Below, one piece after another: positions 1 through 8,618 of a DNA stretch of 64,000 nt (position 1 is its first letter; the number at the start of each line of letters is the position of its first letter). The notes beneath the pieces were generated by a model. The model searched no databases, was not told the DNA's origin, and saw nothing but the letters and a program-made list of their open reading frames with translations. The DNA is from Myxococcales bacterium (lineage in GTDB: Bacteria > Myxococcota_A > Bradymonadia > Bradymonadales > GCA-2716585), in assembly GCA_002716585.1 (NCBI GenBank), contig PBBL01000046.1, positions 1-64,000 on the forward strand. The letters run 5' to 3'. The position numbers were made by a program, and so were the translations under genes.

Positions 1-155
1 AGCCAAATGGAGACTGTCCGTTTTGACTTCATTTGAAGGCCGCGACGGGCCATTGGAGTAGTGAGGCCTTTGGCCCGGCCTTTCGGGGGCTCTCCGGAAC
101 TTCCTTTGGAGGACTGCTGTAAAAGAACCCCATCGGAGGCCGCGCCGACCTCTCC

Positions 156-211
156 GTCTCAACCTGAGACAAGCTCCACACACAACCCGCCTTTGTGTCT
201 CAAAGTGAGAC
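156..211. promoter_or_regulatory. Pair of identical operator-like dyads
   Basis: Two perfect palindromes, GTCTCA-N3-TGAGAC, lie at 156-170 and 197-211. The second extends to 7-bp arms. Their centres are 41 bp apart, close to four helical turns, as expected for two dimers binding one face of the DNA. Read on the minus strand both start TTGTCTCA. They sit beyond the 3' end of the TSP3 lipoprotein gene, so the likely target is a gene left of the window read leftward. No T-run follows, so they do not look like terminators. The regulator is unknown to me. Confidence 0.55.
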
Positions 212-246
212 AACCCCACCGCTGCGCGCCGTGGGGGAGCGTCAAA

Positions 247-2334
247 CTAGAAGGGGTCACAGGCGTCGGCGACGCCGTCGCGGTCCAGATCGAGGCCCCC
301 CGGGTTGGCGTGCTCCGGGCAGGCGTCCTGCACGTCCGGGATCCCGTCGCCGTCGCGGTCCTGGGTGCAGAGGTCGCCGACGCCGTCGCCGTTGCGATCG
401 CTCTGCTCGGGGTTGGGGACCAGCGGGCAGTTGTCCTCGTCGTCCTCAACCCCGTCCTGGTCGCGGTCGTTCTGGCACGATCGCCCGTCCTGATCGTCCA
501 ACGCGGGGGTCAACGGGCAGGGGTCGCAGACGTCCCCGAGCCCGTCGCGGTCGATGTCCCACTGGAAGGCGTTGGGCGTCGCCGGGCAGTTGTCGGACAC
601 GTCGGGGATGGCGTCGCCGTCCTGGTCGCGCTCGAAGGCGACCGAGGCGCACCGATCCCCCTCGCCGTCGCCGTCAGCGTCGGTTTGATCGGGGTTGGGG
701 AGCGGGCAGTTGTCGCAGACGTCTCCGACGCCGTCCCCGTCGGAGTCGGCCTGCTGAGGGTTGGGCATGAAGGGGCAGAGGTCGATGAGATCGGGGATCA
801 GATCGAGGTCCTCGTCGTTGAGGCAGGAGGAGCCGGGCGACAGCGGACAGGGGTCGTCCTCGTCGGGGACGCCGTCCCCGTCGCGATCGCCGACGCAGCG
901 GTCCCCGACCCCGTCCAGATCCACGTCCAGCTGGGTCTCGTTGGTGACGTGGGGGCAGTTGTCGGCCACGTTGGGGACCCCATCCCCATCGCGATCCCCA
1001 GCGCAGGCGTCCCCGACGCTCTCTCCGCTGGCGCCCGACTGCTCCGGGTCGAAGACCAGCGGGCAGACGTCGCACAGATCCCCGAAGCCGTCCCCATCGA
1101 CGTCCATCTGACGCGGGTCCACGTGGCTCGGGCAGACATCGGTGAGGTTGGGCACCCCGTCACCATCGGTGTCCGTCCCAGACTGACAGGCGTCCCCGAT
1201 GCGATCCCCGTCGGTGTCGAACTGACCGGGGTTCGCCACCCGGGGGCAGTTGTCGGCTACGTCGGGGATCCCATCCCCGTCGCGATCGAAGTAGGGGGCG
1301 CCCGGCTGGCACCGATCCCCGACGCCGTTGAGGTCTTCGTCGAGCTGCCCGGGGTTGGCGAGCCAGGGGCAGTTGTCCTCGTCATCGGGCAGGCCGTCGC
1401 CGTCCTGATCCGCGGCGCGCCGGAAGCCAGGGCAGGCGTTCCCCACCCCATCCCGGTCGTCGTCCCGCTGGGGCTCGTTGGGGGTCAGCGGGCAGTTGTC
1501 ACACGCGTTCGGGACGCCGTCGCGGTCGGCGTCGGTCTGATCGGCGTCGGGCACCTCGGGGCAGCCGTCGATGCGATCCCCGACGCCGTCTCCGTCGCTG
1601 TCCGGGCTGACGCCAGCCTCGCAGACGTCGCCCTTGCCGTTCGCGTTGCGGTCCTGCTGATCGACGCTGGCGACGTCGGGGCACAGGTCGCAGGCGTCCC
1701 CGTAGCGGTCTCCGTCGCGGTTGGCCTGCCCGGGGTTCTCCGTTTGGGGGCAGTTGTCTTCCGGGTCGAGGAGCCCGTCTTCGTCGCTGTCCACCCACGA
1801 CGCGCGGCGCGACGGGTCGCAGGCGTCGCCGATCCCGTCATCGTCGCTGTCCTCCTGCTCGGGGTCGTACGCGCCGGGGCAGACGTCGCAGAGGTCGCCT
1901 CGGCCATCGCCGTCGCGGTCGGCGAACGGGTAATCGGCCAGCTCCGGGCAGGGGTCGCACACATCGCCGCGGCCGTCCGCGTCGCCATCGGCCTGGCCTG
2001 GGTTGTAGTCGCGCAGGCAGTTATCCTCCGGGTCCGGGATCCCGTCTTCGTCGAGGTCGCCAGGCATCGTGGGGGCGTCCCCTGAGGTCGCGGTGTCCAT
2101 CATCGGCGCCGCGTCCTCCGCGTCGGGCTCCACCCCGGCGTCGGTCGTCCCCCCGACGCCGCCTGAGCGCAGGATGCATCGCTGCCCTTCGCACACCTCG
2201 CCCTGACCACAGTCCGCGTCGCTCTCACAGACCGAGCCGCTCCCGGCGGGCTCCTCCGCGCCGTCCCCGGCGCACCCAAACAACCAGGCGCTGATCAGCA
2301 GCGCCGCCCACACACGACGTCCCCACCTCCTCAC
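247..2334 (-). CDS. Thrombospondin type 3 repeat lipoprotein
   Basis: The 695-residue product starts with a lipoprotein signal (lipobox LFGC, Cys21), so it is probably lipid-anchored at the cell envelope. Residues 36-53 form a four-cysteine module (C-x5-C-x5-C-x4-C). The rest is about 20 tandem calcium-binding loops of the D-x-D-x-DG-x-x-D type with paired cysteines, the TSP3 fold, giving a stiff calcium-stabilised rod. It begins with GTG, whose bases overlap the TGA of the upstream radical SAM gene (GTGA), so the two are probably translationally coupled. The protein ends inside a repeat with no sorting tail. A role in surface structure or adhesion is inference. The regular codon phase of the repeats creates long false reading frames on the other strand. 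Confidence 0.9.
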   Translation of the reverse strand: MRRWGRRVWAALLISAWLFGCAGDGAEEPAGSGSVCESDADCGQGEVCEGQRCILRSGGVGGTTDAGVEPDAEDAAPMMDTATSGDAPTMPGDLDEDGIPDPEDNCLRDYNPGQADGDADGRGDVCDPCPELADYPFADRDGDGRGDLCDVCPGAYDPEQEDSDDDGIGDACDPSRRASWVDSDEDGLLDPEDNCPQTENPGQANRDGDRYGDACDLCPDVASVDQQDRNANGKGDVCEAGVSPDSDGDGVGDRIDGCPEVPDADQTDADRDGVPNACDNCPLTPNEPQRDDDRDGVGNACPGFRRAADQDGDGLPDDEDNCPWLANPGQLDEDLNGVGDRCQPGAPYFDRDGDGIPDVADNCPRVANPGQFDTDGDRIGDACQSGTDTDGDGVPNLTDVCPSHVDPRQMDVDGDGFGDLCDVCPLVFDPEQSGASGESVGDACAGDRDGDGVPNVADNCPHVTNETQLDVDLDGVGDRCVGDRDGDGVPDEDDPCPLSPGSSCLNDEDLDLIPDLIDLCPFMPNPQQADSDGDGVGDVCDNCPLPNPDQTDADGDGEGDRCASVAFERDQDGDAIPDVSDNCPATPNAFQWDIDRDGLGDVCDPCPLTPALDDQDGRSCQNDRDQDGVEDDEDNCPLVPNPEQSDRNGDGVGDLCTQDRDGDGIPDVQDACPEHANPGGLDLDRDGVADACDPF

Positions 2335-3284
2335 GGCTTGAACCTCCGGCCATCAAACCAGGCGTTGACCACCCCTGAGCGCTGCAACAGCTCGCGCCCT
2401 TCGCTCCGCTCCTCGTCCTTGAGGTGAGGCCACGGGTCGTTCCCCTCCCCCTTGAAGGGGTAGAAGGCCGGCATGACGTTCACGCGAACCTGAGGCGCCT
2501 GCTGCGACAGCCACTCCAGGCACGGCGCCGTGCAGCACGCCAGGTGGTTGGGCATCAGCAGGTGACGCACCCACAGCTGCACCGGGAGCACCGCCACGCC
2601 GTCCACCACAGGGGGCTCACCGGGGCGCTCGATCGCTTGGTGGAGCAGCCCCAGGTTGCGCGTCAGCACCCGCCAGTAATCCACGACGCCCGCCACCGAC
2701 TCGGCGCAGCCGCCAGGACCGAACTTGAGGTCGATCACCATCACCGGGCAGAGGTGGGTGGCCAGCGCGAGCGCCTCGGGCGTCATGTACCCGTTGCTGT
2801 TGAGCAGCAGCGGCGGCCGACGCTCGACCCGGGCGTCCAGCGCCTCCGCGAACCGCGCCATGAACGGCAGCGCGATCGACGGCTCCCCACCGACGAAGTT
2901 GATGTTCCGCACCCGCCCGACCCGCGCGCGGTAGCGCTCCAGCTCAGCCGCGGCCTTGACCGCGAGCTTCTCCGGGTCGGTCGCCGCGGGCTGGAAGGGC
3001 GGCGTCAGGTGCTCCCACTCGGAGCAGAAGCTGCACATGAAGTTGCAGGCCGACAGAAACACCGTGTAGCTCGGGACGAGCGGCGCCTCCTCACCCATGT
3101 GCAGGAGGCGGTTGTACACGTGGACGCGGTGATCCAGGCCACACTCGCCGCGCTCCCCGTCCGCGCGCATCGCGCCGCAGCGCAGCTCACAGAGCACGCA
3201 GGGTCCATAGAGCGGCTCCAGACGGAGGCGGATCTGGCCTGGTGTCAGGCGCGTGTGTGAGGTCGCGTCGGTGGTGGATGCCAT
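2331..3284 (-). CDS. PflX-like radical SAM protein
   Basis: A 317-residue protein of the COG1313 type, related to pyruvate formate-lyase activating enzymes. An N-terminal cysteine cluster (Cys29, 32, 36, 48, with a GERGEC context) precedes the radical SAM motif CNFMCSFC (Cys80, 84, 87), which would hold the 4Fe-4S cluster that cleaves S-adenosylmethionine. A glycine-rich VGGEPS segment fits SAM binding. I chose the ATG at 3284 over an upstream GTG at 3338 because a strong promoter at 3351-3379 would start the transcript almost on top of the GTG. Its stop overlaps the start of the TSP3 lipoprotein gene, hinting at a joint role such as maturation, but the substrate is unknown. Confidence 0.82.
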   Translation of the reverse strand: MASTTDATSHTRLTPGQIRLRLEPLYGPCVLCELRCGAMRADGERGECGLDHRVHVYNRLLHMGEEAPLVPSYTVFLSACNFMCSFCSEWEHLTPPFQPAATDPEKLAVKAAAELERYRARVGRVRNINFVGGEPSIALPFMARFAEALDARVERRPPLLLNSNGYMTPEALALATHLCPVMVIDLKFGPGGCAESVAGVVDYWRVLTRNLGLLHQAIERPGEPPVVDGVAVLPVQLWVRHLLMPNHLACCTAPCLEWLSQQAPQVRVNVMPAFYPFKGEGNDPWPHLKDEERSEGRELLQRSGVVNAWFDGRRFKP

Positions 3285-3350
3285 GAACCTGCCAGGCGGT
3301 GTCCCTGTTTCAGCGAGTGGATGGACGATGCCCTCCACATCGGGCTTAAC

Positions 3351-3379
3351 AGGTTAGTCCCGGCCCGGGTTCGAGTCAA
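3351..3379 (-). promoter_or_regulatory. Promoter of the radical SAM-TSP3 operon
   Basis: On the minus strand TTGACT (3374-3379) and TAACCT (3351-3356) are separated by exactly 17 bp. This matches the TTGAC-N17-TANNNT pattern seen before several other genes here. A start near 3344 gives a leader of about 60 nt to the ATG at 3284. Confidence 0.7.
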
Positions 3380-3417
3380 CGTGCCCGGTCGCGCAGGCCC
3401 GCCGCGGGGTTCCGCCG

Positions 3418-5544
3418 TCAGTGCATCTGGTGACGCACGTTGCCGGTGCGCCTCACAGGTCGCCGCGGCGCCGCGCGCCTGCGCACCTTCCGAGCGCGGC
3501 TCTTGCGCGACGGAGCGCGGCGACTCTCAGCGCGCTCGCGCCGCGGCGGGTCTCGCCGGGCGCTCTCCTGGGCGGCTGGCTCGCGGCTCGAGCGGCTCCT
3601 GCGCGCCCGACGCGGGGGCGGGGACCCCGCGGCGGTCGCCTCATCGGGCCTCCGGCCTGGGCCGCCGCTGCCGTAGATGACCAGCCGGTAGCCTGGCTTG
3701 AGGCTGCGGCCCTTGAGGTTGTTCCAGGTCAGGAGCTGGGCGCTGGTGACGCCGAACTTCGCGGCGATGGTGTCGATGGTGTCGGTCTCGCTGACCTTGT
3801 AGGAGCGCCCACCTCCCGACCCCGTCCCGGCGGGGCGGTTGCGCTTGCGCGCCGCCTCTTTGAGGTAGGCGGCGGTCCCGTCGTAGACACAGCGCACCTG
3901 ATCGTCGTGGTAGACCACGGCGGCGTTCAGATCCGCGTCGCGCGGCAGGTAGAGCTGGAGGACGAGCCCGGCCTTCAGCTCCGCGTCGGTCTCCAGATCG
4001 TTCCACATCGCGATCAGCGACGGGTGGACCTCAAAGTGACGCCCCAGCTCGCGCAGGTCGTCGCCTCGGATTGTGCGGTAGAACACGCGGGCGCGATCCG
4101 GGTACTCGAAGCGGGTGCTGGGCAGCAGCGCCGTCAGCCGCCCTCCATCCCGCTCACCGCGGCCCCGCAGGACGTCGTCGATCGACTGACCGCTCGACGG
4201 CAAGAGCTGGGGGGAGCGCGACTCCAGCACCTCGCGCGAGATCACCAGCCGGGTCCCATAGGGGACCCGCTCCTTGGGGGAGAACCCCGAGGTCGTCCGC
4301 AGGATCTGCTCAGGGAGGCCGAGGCGGCGCGCGGCCTGAGCCATCGTCTCGCCGATCCGCAGCGTGTAGACGTAGCCCTGGTTGCCGCCTCGCGCCGCGA
4401 CCTGATCGAACTCACGGACAAAGGCCTGGGTCTTCCCCGCCGGGATGTTCAGCGGGTAGAGCCCGGCGCGCCCCGGGGCGCGCGCCGCCAGCAGCTCCGG
4501 GTTGAGGGCGCGCAGCACGTCCACCCCGACCCCGATGGAGTCCGCCACGGCCGAGAGCGACGTCCCCCCAGGGATCTGGACGACCTCAAACGCCACAGGC
4601 TCCCGGGGCACCACCGCGCCAAACCCGAACGCCTCCCGGTTGGTGCCGATCAGCCCCGCCGCGAGGATCTTGGCGACGTAGTCGCGCGTCTTCTCGTAGA
4701 GCCCGTTGCGGCGCGCGATCGCCCAGTAGTTGTCGCTGTTGGCCTTGTTCATCGCTCGGATGACGTGCCCCGATCCGGCGTTGTAACCCGCCATCGCCAA
4801 CGGCCACGAGCCGAGCTTCTCGTACAGGTTGCGCAGCAGCCGCGCCGCCGCGCGGGTCGCCTTCACCGGGTCGCGGCGCTCATCCACCTCGCCGTCGATC
4901 CGCAGCCCGTAGTTGACCGCCGTCGCCGGGATGAACTGCCACATCCCCCCCGCGTTGGCCAACGAGTGCGCCCGCGGTGAAAACCCGCTCTCGATGAGGC
5001 AGAGGTAGATCATGTCCTCGGGGACCCCCTCCTCGCGGAAGATCTCCCGAATCAGCGACTCGTACCGACCCATGCGGGCGAGGTAGTAGGTCATGGTCGA
5101 GCGGGCCGGGCCGGTCCAGAAGTTGACGAACGCGACCACCGGCGGGCGGGCGCGGACGTCGATCCCCAGCGGCATGTGGAGCACCGTCTCCGGCAGCGCG
5201 TAGCCGGGGCCGAAGATCTCCTCCAGCGCCTCCTTCACCGAGGGGTGCGCCATCCCGTAGGGCTCCACCCCGTCCCGATCGATGTAGAGCGCCTCAGGTT
5301 GCCAGAGCGTGTCCCAGCTCTCGGGGTGCTCCCGCTTGAGGTCGTGCTCCTCCGGACTCTCCTTGAGGAGGCTCACGAAGTCCCCAAACGCGCGGGACGC
5401 GTCCGGCTCGGCGCGCCACTGCCCCGCCTCCACGTCGAAGCTCGGCTCGGCGTGAGCCGCGCCGCCGACCAGGAGGCCAGCCACGCTCACCACGCTCGAA
5501 ACCCACAGAAGGAGAACCGTTCGAAAGCCTTGTTGATGCCGCAT
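3418..5544 (-). CDS. mltD: MltD-type membrane-bound lytic murein transglycosylase with LysM
   Basis: This 708-residue enzyme should cleave the glycan strands of peptidoglycan with anhydro-ring formation. After a signal peptide and an N-terminal region comes the SLT domain: the catalytic Glu lies in the IESGF motif near residue 185, followed by the GMWQF and AGYNAG family motifs. Two degenerate LysM-like segments sit in the middle and one clear LysM near residues 580-625 (peptidoglycan binding). The last 70 or so residues are an unusual Arg/Pro/Ser-rich basic tail. I place the start at the ATG at 5544, next to the signal peptide, rather than 5574. It lies 135 bp downstream of the pilP-like gene on the same strand. 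Confidence 0.88.
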   Translation of the reverse strand: MRHQQGFRTVLLLWVSSVVSVAGLLVGGAAHAEPSFDVEAGQWRAEPDASRAFGDFVSLLKESPEEHDLKREHPESWDTLWQPEALYIDRDGVEPYGMAHPSVKEALEEIFGPGYALPETVLHMPLGIDVRARPPVVAFVNFWTGPARSTMTYYLARMGRYESLIREIFREEGVPEDMIYLCLIESGFSPRAHSLANAGGMWQFIPATAVNYGLRIDGEVDERRDPVKATRAAARLLRNLYEKLGSWPLAMAGYNAGSGHVIRAMNKANSDNYWAIARRNGLYEKTRDYVAKILAAGLIGTNREAFGFGAVVPREPVAFEVVQIPGGTSLSAVADSIGVGVDVLRALNPELLAARAPGRAGLYPLNIPAGKTQAFVREFDQVAARGGNQGYVYTLRIGETMAQAARRLGLPEQILRTTSGFSPKERVPYGTRLVISREVLESRSPQLLPSSGQSIDDVLRGRGERDGGRLTALLPSTRFEYPDRARVFYRTIRGDDLRELGRHFEVHPSLIAMWNDLETDAELKAGLVLQLYLPRDADLNAAVVYHDDQVRCVYDGTAAYLKEAARKRNRPAGTGSGGGRSYKVSETDTIDTIAAKFGVTSAQLLTWNNLKGRSLKPGYRLVIYGSGGPGRRPDEATAAGSPPPRRARRSRSSREPAAQESARRDPPRRERAESRRAPSRKSRARKVRRRAAPRRPVRRTGNVRHQMH

Positions 5545-5679
5545 GTGAACCACCCGACGCGTGCTGGCGACCACGGGCGCCCAGAGCTGGCGCGGTGGTC
5601 AGGTCATGTGTCGGCCCACATCATCGGCAGTCGCTGCGGAGAGCTTGAGTTTGTTGTCGGGGAGCAGGGTTGGGGGCGC

Positions 5680-6222
5680 TCAGGAGCCCGTCAGGCGAAT
5701 GACGCGGGTGCTCGGCTGCGCGCGGCGCTGCGGCGCGGGCCGCTGCCCAGCGGTCTGGTAATCGTTGAGGGGGCTCCCGGCCGAGAGGGTGACGACCACC
5801 TCGCGGTCTCGAATGTCCGTCACCCTCCCGTCGAACACGCGCGTCCCCTCCGTGATGATGTGACCGAAGCCGTCCGGGTCGGTGAACATCGCCTTGGGGA
5901 TCGCCGTGCCGGTGACGATCCCGACGAGCTTCATGTCGTTCAGGTCGAGCAGGTTCGCCTCGCGCGGTGGCGGATCGTTCGGGGGGTCGGGCAGGAAGGA
6001 GAAGGGGTCGCGGAGGCCCTCTTCGCGTGGCTCCAGCTCATCGACCGCGACCTCCTCGGCGGCGGGCGCGTCCGGGGCGCGAGGCGCCTCGGGCGGCGAG
6101 GAGGCCGACACGGGGACGTCCTGGGGGGGAGACGGCGCAGGAGCCTGGCAGGCCAACGCCGCGCAGAGGGCGCAGAGCGCCAACGCGCCAACCAGCAGAG
6201 GTCGGGTGTGGGTCGGGGTCAT
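5680..6222 (-). CDS. pilP: PilP-like type IV pilus lipoprotein
   Basis: A 180-residue lipoprotein (signal peptide, Cys25 in CAALAC). PilP links the inner-membrane PilMNO alignment complex to the PilQ secretin of type IV pili. The sequence shows a Pro/Ala-rich tether, then the conserved RDPF motif and a short beta domain (KLVGIVTG, followed by an FxGRVTDI-like turn) with the order expected for PilP. The usual pilM, pilN, pilO and pilQ neighbours are not in this window, so the gene is detached from its normal cluster. I chose the ATG at 6222 because the signal peptide begins there. It could be a second copy serving another secretin. Confidence 0.72.
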   Translation of the reverse strand: MTPTHTRPLLVGALALCALCAALACQAPAPSPPQDVPVSASSPPEAPRAPDAPAAEEVAVDELEPREEGLRDPFSFLPDPPNDPPPREANLLDLNDMKLVGIVTGTAIPKAMFTDPDGFGHIITEGTRVFDGRVTDIRDREVVVTLSAGSPLNDYQTAGQRPAPQRRAQPSTRVIRLTGS

Positions 6223-6435
6223 CACGTGGATATCCTCAAGTGGGGCGCCGACTTCACGCCGACGCAGTTTGCAACCCGGTGTCGCAATGGTAACAACGTC
6301 TAAGGGCACGCGCTGCTTCCCGACGCGAGCGCGAAGCCAGCCCCACGCCGCGGCTTGAGGGAATCCCGACCCAAGCGCCGGGCGTTAGCACGACGAACGC
6401 CCGGCTCGCGGGCCTGCTTCGAGAACACCGGATCG
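6223..6435. promoter_or_regulatory. Divergent intergenic region
   Basis: This 213-bp gap separates the leftward pilP-like gene from the rightward secreted-protein gene and must hold both promoters. A weak plus-strand candidate is TTGCAA (6269-6274), 16 bp, TAACAA (6291-6296). I see no convincing minus-strand promoter. Confidence 0.4.
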
Positions 6436-7479
6436 ATGTCAGCGACGCGCACCACAACCCACCGACGCCTCACCGCGCTCCTGACGCTCGCCACCCTGGC
6501 GCTGCTGACCCTCACAGCGCCGCAGGTCGCGCGCAGCGAAGATCGCATCTCCTCACCCGAGGAGCTGACCCGGCTGTGCCGCCTCGCCCCTCCGCTCCCT
6601 CGAAGCGCGACCCCAGGCAAGGCGGCCCGCGCCGCGAGCCTCTCCGACAACAAGCTGCGCGAGCACCTGATCGACCGACAGCGGCGCCTGCTGACGCTCT
6701 ACGCGGTGGATGTCGAAGCGCAGCATTTCAAGGTCGCCGATTACGATGAGAGCAAGCGCCTGCTGACGCTGGTGTCCCAGCCTCACTACGCGCTGTTTGA
6801 CGGTCACTACGCCGTCACGCTCCACGACGAGCCGCTGCTGGCCTACGAGGTAGAGCCCGGGGTCGCCGAGACCATCACCGCGGCCCACGCCACGGGCCGC
6901 GCAGTGGTCCGCCTCTACATCGTGCTCGACGCGCTGCACGATCCGGCGGCGTCGTACTGCTCGACCTCCACCCCGGCCGCGACGCTCACGCTCCGCGGTC
7001 GCCTGGTCGGCTCACGGATCTGGCACATGGACTGCGCCGGGGAGCCCACCGCGGCGCTCACGAGCACGTCCATCCTCGCCGAGCAGCGCCACGTCGACGC
7101 CCCTGTCCTGGAGCAGCTCGTCGGCGAGGACATGCGCGGCCGCGCGCTGCCCAGACCGCAGGTTCGCATCGACCGCCCGAAGGCGCTCGATGGGGTGATT
7201 GAGCCCAAACACCTCAAGACGCTCTCGCGCGACGCCGAGCTCCTGCTGCTGCCCTGCTTCTTGAAGGCGATGGGGCAGCTCGGCTCGCAGCGCGCCGCGT
7301 TGGTGTTGGAGGCTCACTTCGACGCCGAGGGCAACCCCCGCGACGCCGCCGTCGCCGTGGACGCGGCGGGCTCCCGAGCCCTCGACGGGTGCGCCACCGA
7401 GCGCTTGGAGATGCTCCGCGTTGGCCCCCTCCCTCGCCCCGGCAGCGTGCGGCTGAACGCCTACTTCGATCGCCGCTGA
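6436..7479 (+). CDS. Secreted protein with AgmX/TonB-C-like end
   Basis: A 347-residue protein starting at the ATG at 6436, directly before a signal peptide that ends near VARSED, so it is exported. I do not recognise the central part. The last 70 residues (a long strand, a small residue turn and a conserved Cys before a helix) resemble the TonB C-terminal or AgmX/PglI C-terminal domains that myxobacteria attach to many periplasmic proteins. That is a weak match by eye. It has a separate promoter region from the mlaE gene that follows after 146 bp. No function is proposed. Confidence 0.6.
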   Translation: MSATRTTTHRRLTALLTLATLALLTLTAPQVARSEDRISSPEELTRLCRLAPPLPRSATPGKAARAASLSDNKLREHLIDRQRRLLTLYAVDVEAQHFKVADYDESKRLLTLVSQPHYALFDGHYAVTLHDEPLLAYEVEPGVAETITAAHATGRAVVRLYIVLDALHDPAASYCSTSTPAATLTLRGRLVGSRIWHMDCAGEPTAALTSTSILAEQRHVDAPVLEQLVGEDMRGRALPRPQVRIDRPKALDGVIEPKHLKTLSRDAELLLLPCFLKAMGQLGSQRAALVLEAHFDAEGNPRDAAVAVDAAGSRALDGCATERLEMLRVGPLPRPGSVRLNAYFDRR

Positions 7480-7501
7480 GCGCTGACACCGACACAGCCC
7501 C

Positions 7502-7530
7502 TTGTCCAACGCCCGACAACACAGTACCTT
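7502..7530 (+). promoter_or_regulatory. Candidate promoter of mlaE-mlaD
   Basis: TTGTCC (7502-7507), 17-bp spacer, TACCTT (7525-7530). The match is moderate but the spacing equals that of the better promoters here, and a start near 7537 gives an 89-nt leader. Confidence 0.45.
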
Positions 7531-7625
7531 GGCCATCGACAGGAGAGGTGGGCTGTGGGATGGTAGGCTCTGAAGCGCACCTGGAGTCCAGGCAAGGCCC
7601 GACCCTACGCCACAGGAGTGAGAGC

Positions 7626-8597
7626 GTGTCACCGGCCAGGCAAGCCCCCGCAAACTCAATGAGCCACGGTAAAGAAGACGCAGAGGCCCTCAAGGACGAG
7701 GCGAACGCGTCTGACCAGAGTGGAGACGCCCCCGCGCCGCCCGAGAAGAAGGCCGACCCCGAGGCCAACCCCTCGCCCGAGCCGAAGGAGGGCGAGTCCA
7801 AGCCGCTCCCCGCGATCCTCGCGGCCCCCAAGGGGGCGATTGAGCAGGTGGGCCAGTCGGCCATCGACCTGATTGAGCACATCGGCAACATCGCCATCAT
7901 GCTCTTTGAGACGCTCCTCGTCGTCTTCAAGCCACCCTACCGCTTCAAGCTCCTGTTCGAGTCCATGGAGGAGGTCGGCGTCGGCGCGCTGTTCATCGTG
8001 CTCCTGACCGGGATCTTCACCGGCATGGTCATGTCGCTGCAGCAGGTCTACGCGTTTGAGACGTTCAACGCCGAGACGCTCGTCGGCGGCTCGACCGCGC
8101 TCGCGCTCATTCGTGAGCTGGGGCCAGTGCTCACCGGCCTGATGATCAGCGGCCGCTCGGGCTCATCCATGGCCACCACGCTGGGCACCATGCGGGTCAC
8201 CGAGCAGATCGATGCCATGGAGGTCATGGCCGTCAACTCGCTCCAGTACCTGGTCCTGCCCCGGATCCTCGCGGCCATCTTGATGTCGCCGCTCCTGGTG
8301 CTGCTGTTCAACCTCGTCGGGATGGCGGGCGCCTACTTCGTGGCGGTCATCGGCCTCGACGTGGACGGCGGCTTCTTCATGATCAAGATCAAGGACTTCG
8401 TCGAACCCGTCGACCTCCTCAAGACCAGCATCAAGGGCGCGGTCTTCGGGGGGAGCATCGCGATCTTGTCGTGCTACCGGGGTTATTACGCAGGAGGAGG
8501 CGCCAAGGGGGTCGGCGAGGCCACGACATCGGCGGTGGTGCTCAGCTCGATCTCGATTCTGGTGCTGAACTACTTTCTGGATCTCTTGATGTACTAG
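7626..8597 (+). CDS. mlaE: MlaE-family lipid ABC transporter permease
   Basis: A 323-residue inner-membrane permease of the MlaE family, which moves phospholipids between membranes together with an MCE protein and an ATPase. The permease core is typical (a LIRELGPVLTGLM block, a RSGSSMATTLGTM block, then several long hydrophobic helices). It is preceded by an unusual 65-residue Asp/Glu/Pro/Lys-rich cytoplasmic extension. I chose GTG 7626 because AGGAG (7614-7618) stands 7 bases before it; the ATG at 7659 lacks such a site. It is followed after 21 bp by mlaD. The ATPase gene mlaF, normally adjacent, is absent. Confidence 0.88.
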   Translation: MSPARQAPANSMSHGKEDAEALKDEANASDQSGDAPAPPEKKADPEANPSPEPKEGESKPLPAILAAPKGAIEQVGQSAIDLIEHIGNIAIMLFETLLVVFKPPYRFKLLFESMEEVGVGALFIVLLTGIFTGMVMSLQQVYAFETFNAETLVGGSTALALIRELGPVLTGLMISGRSGSSMATTLGTMRVTEQIDAMEVMAVNSLQYLVLPRILAAILMSPLLVLLFNLVGMAGAYFVAVIGLDVDGGFFMIKIKDFVEPVDLLKTSIKGAVFGGSIAILSCYRGYYAGGGAKGVGEATTSAVVLSSISILVLNYFLDLLMY

Positions 8598-8618
8598 GTT
8601 CCAAGGAATGGACGTGTC

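Noticed and set aside
61-2085. Long open frame on the plus strand opposite the TSP3 lipoprotein
   Set aside because: The regular Asp-rich codons of the repeat gene (GAC, GTC complement) keep the antisense frame open. The translated product is a monotonous Val/Ala/Asp series without signal, motif or ribosome site.
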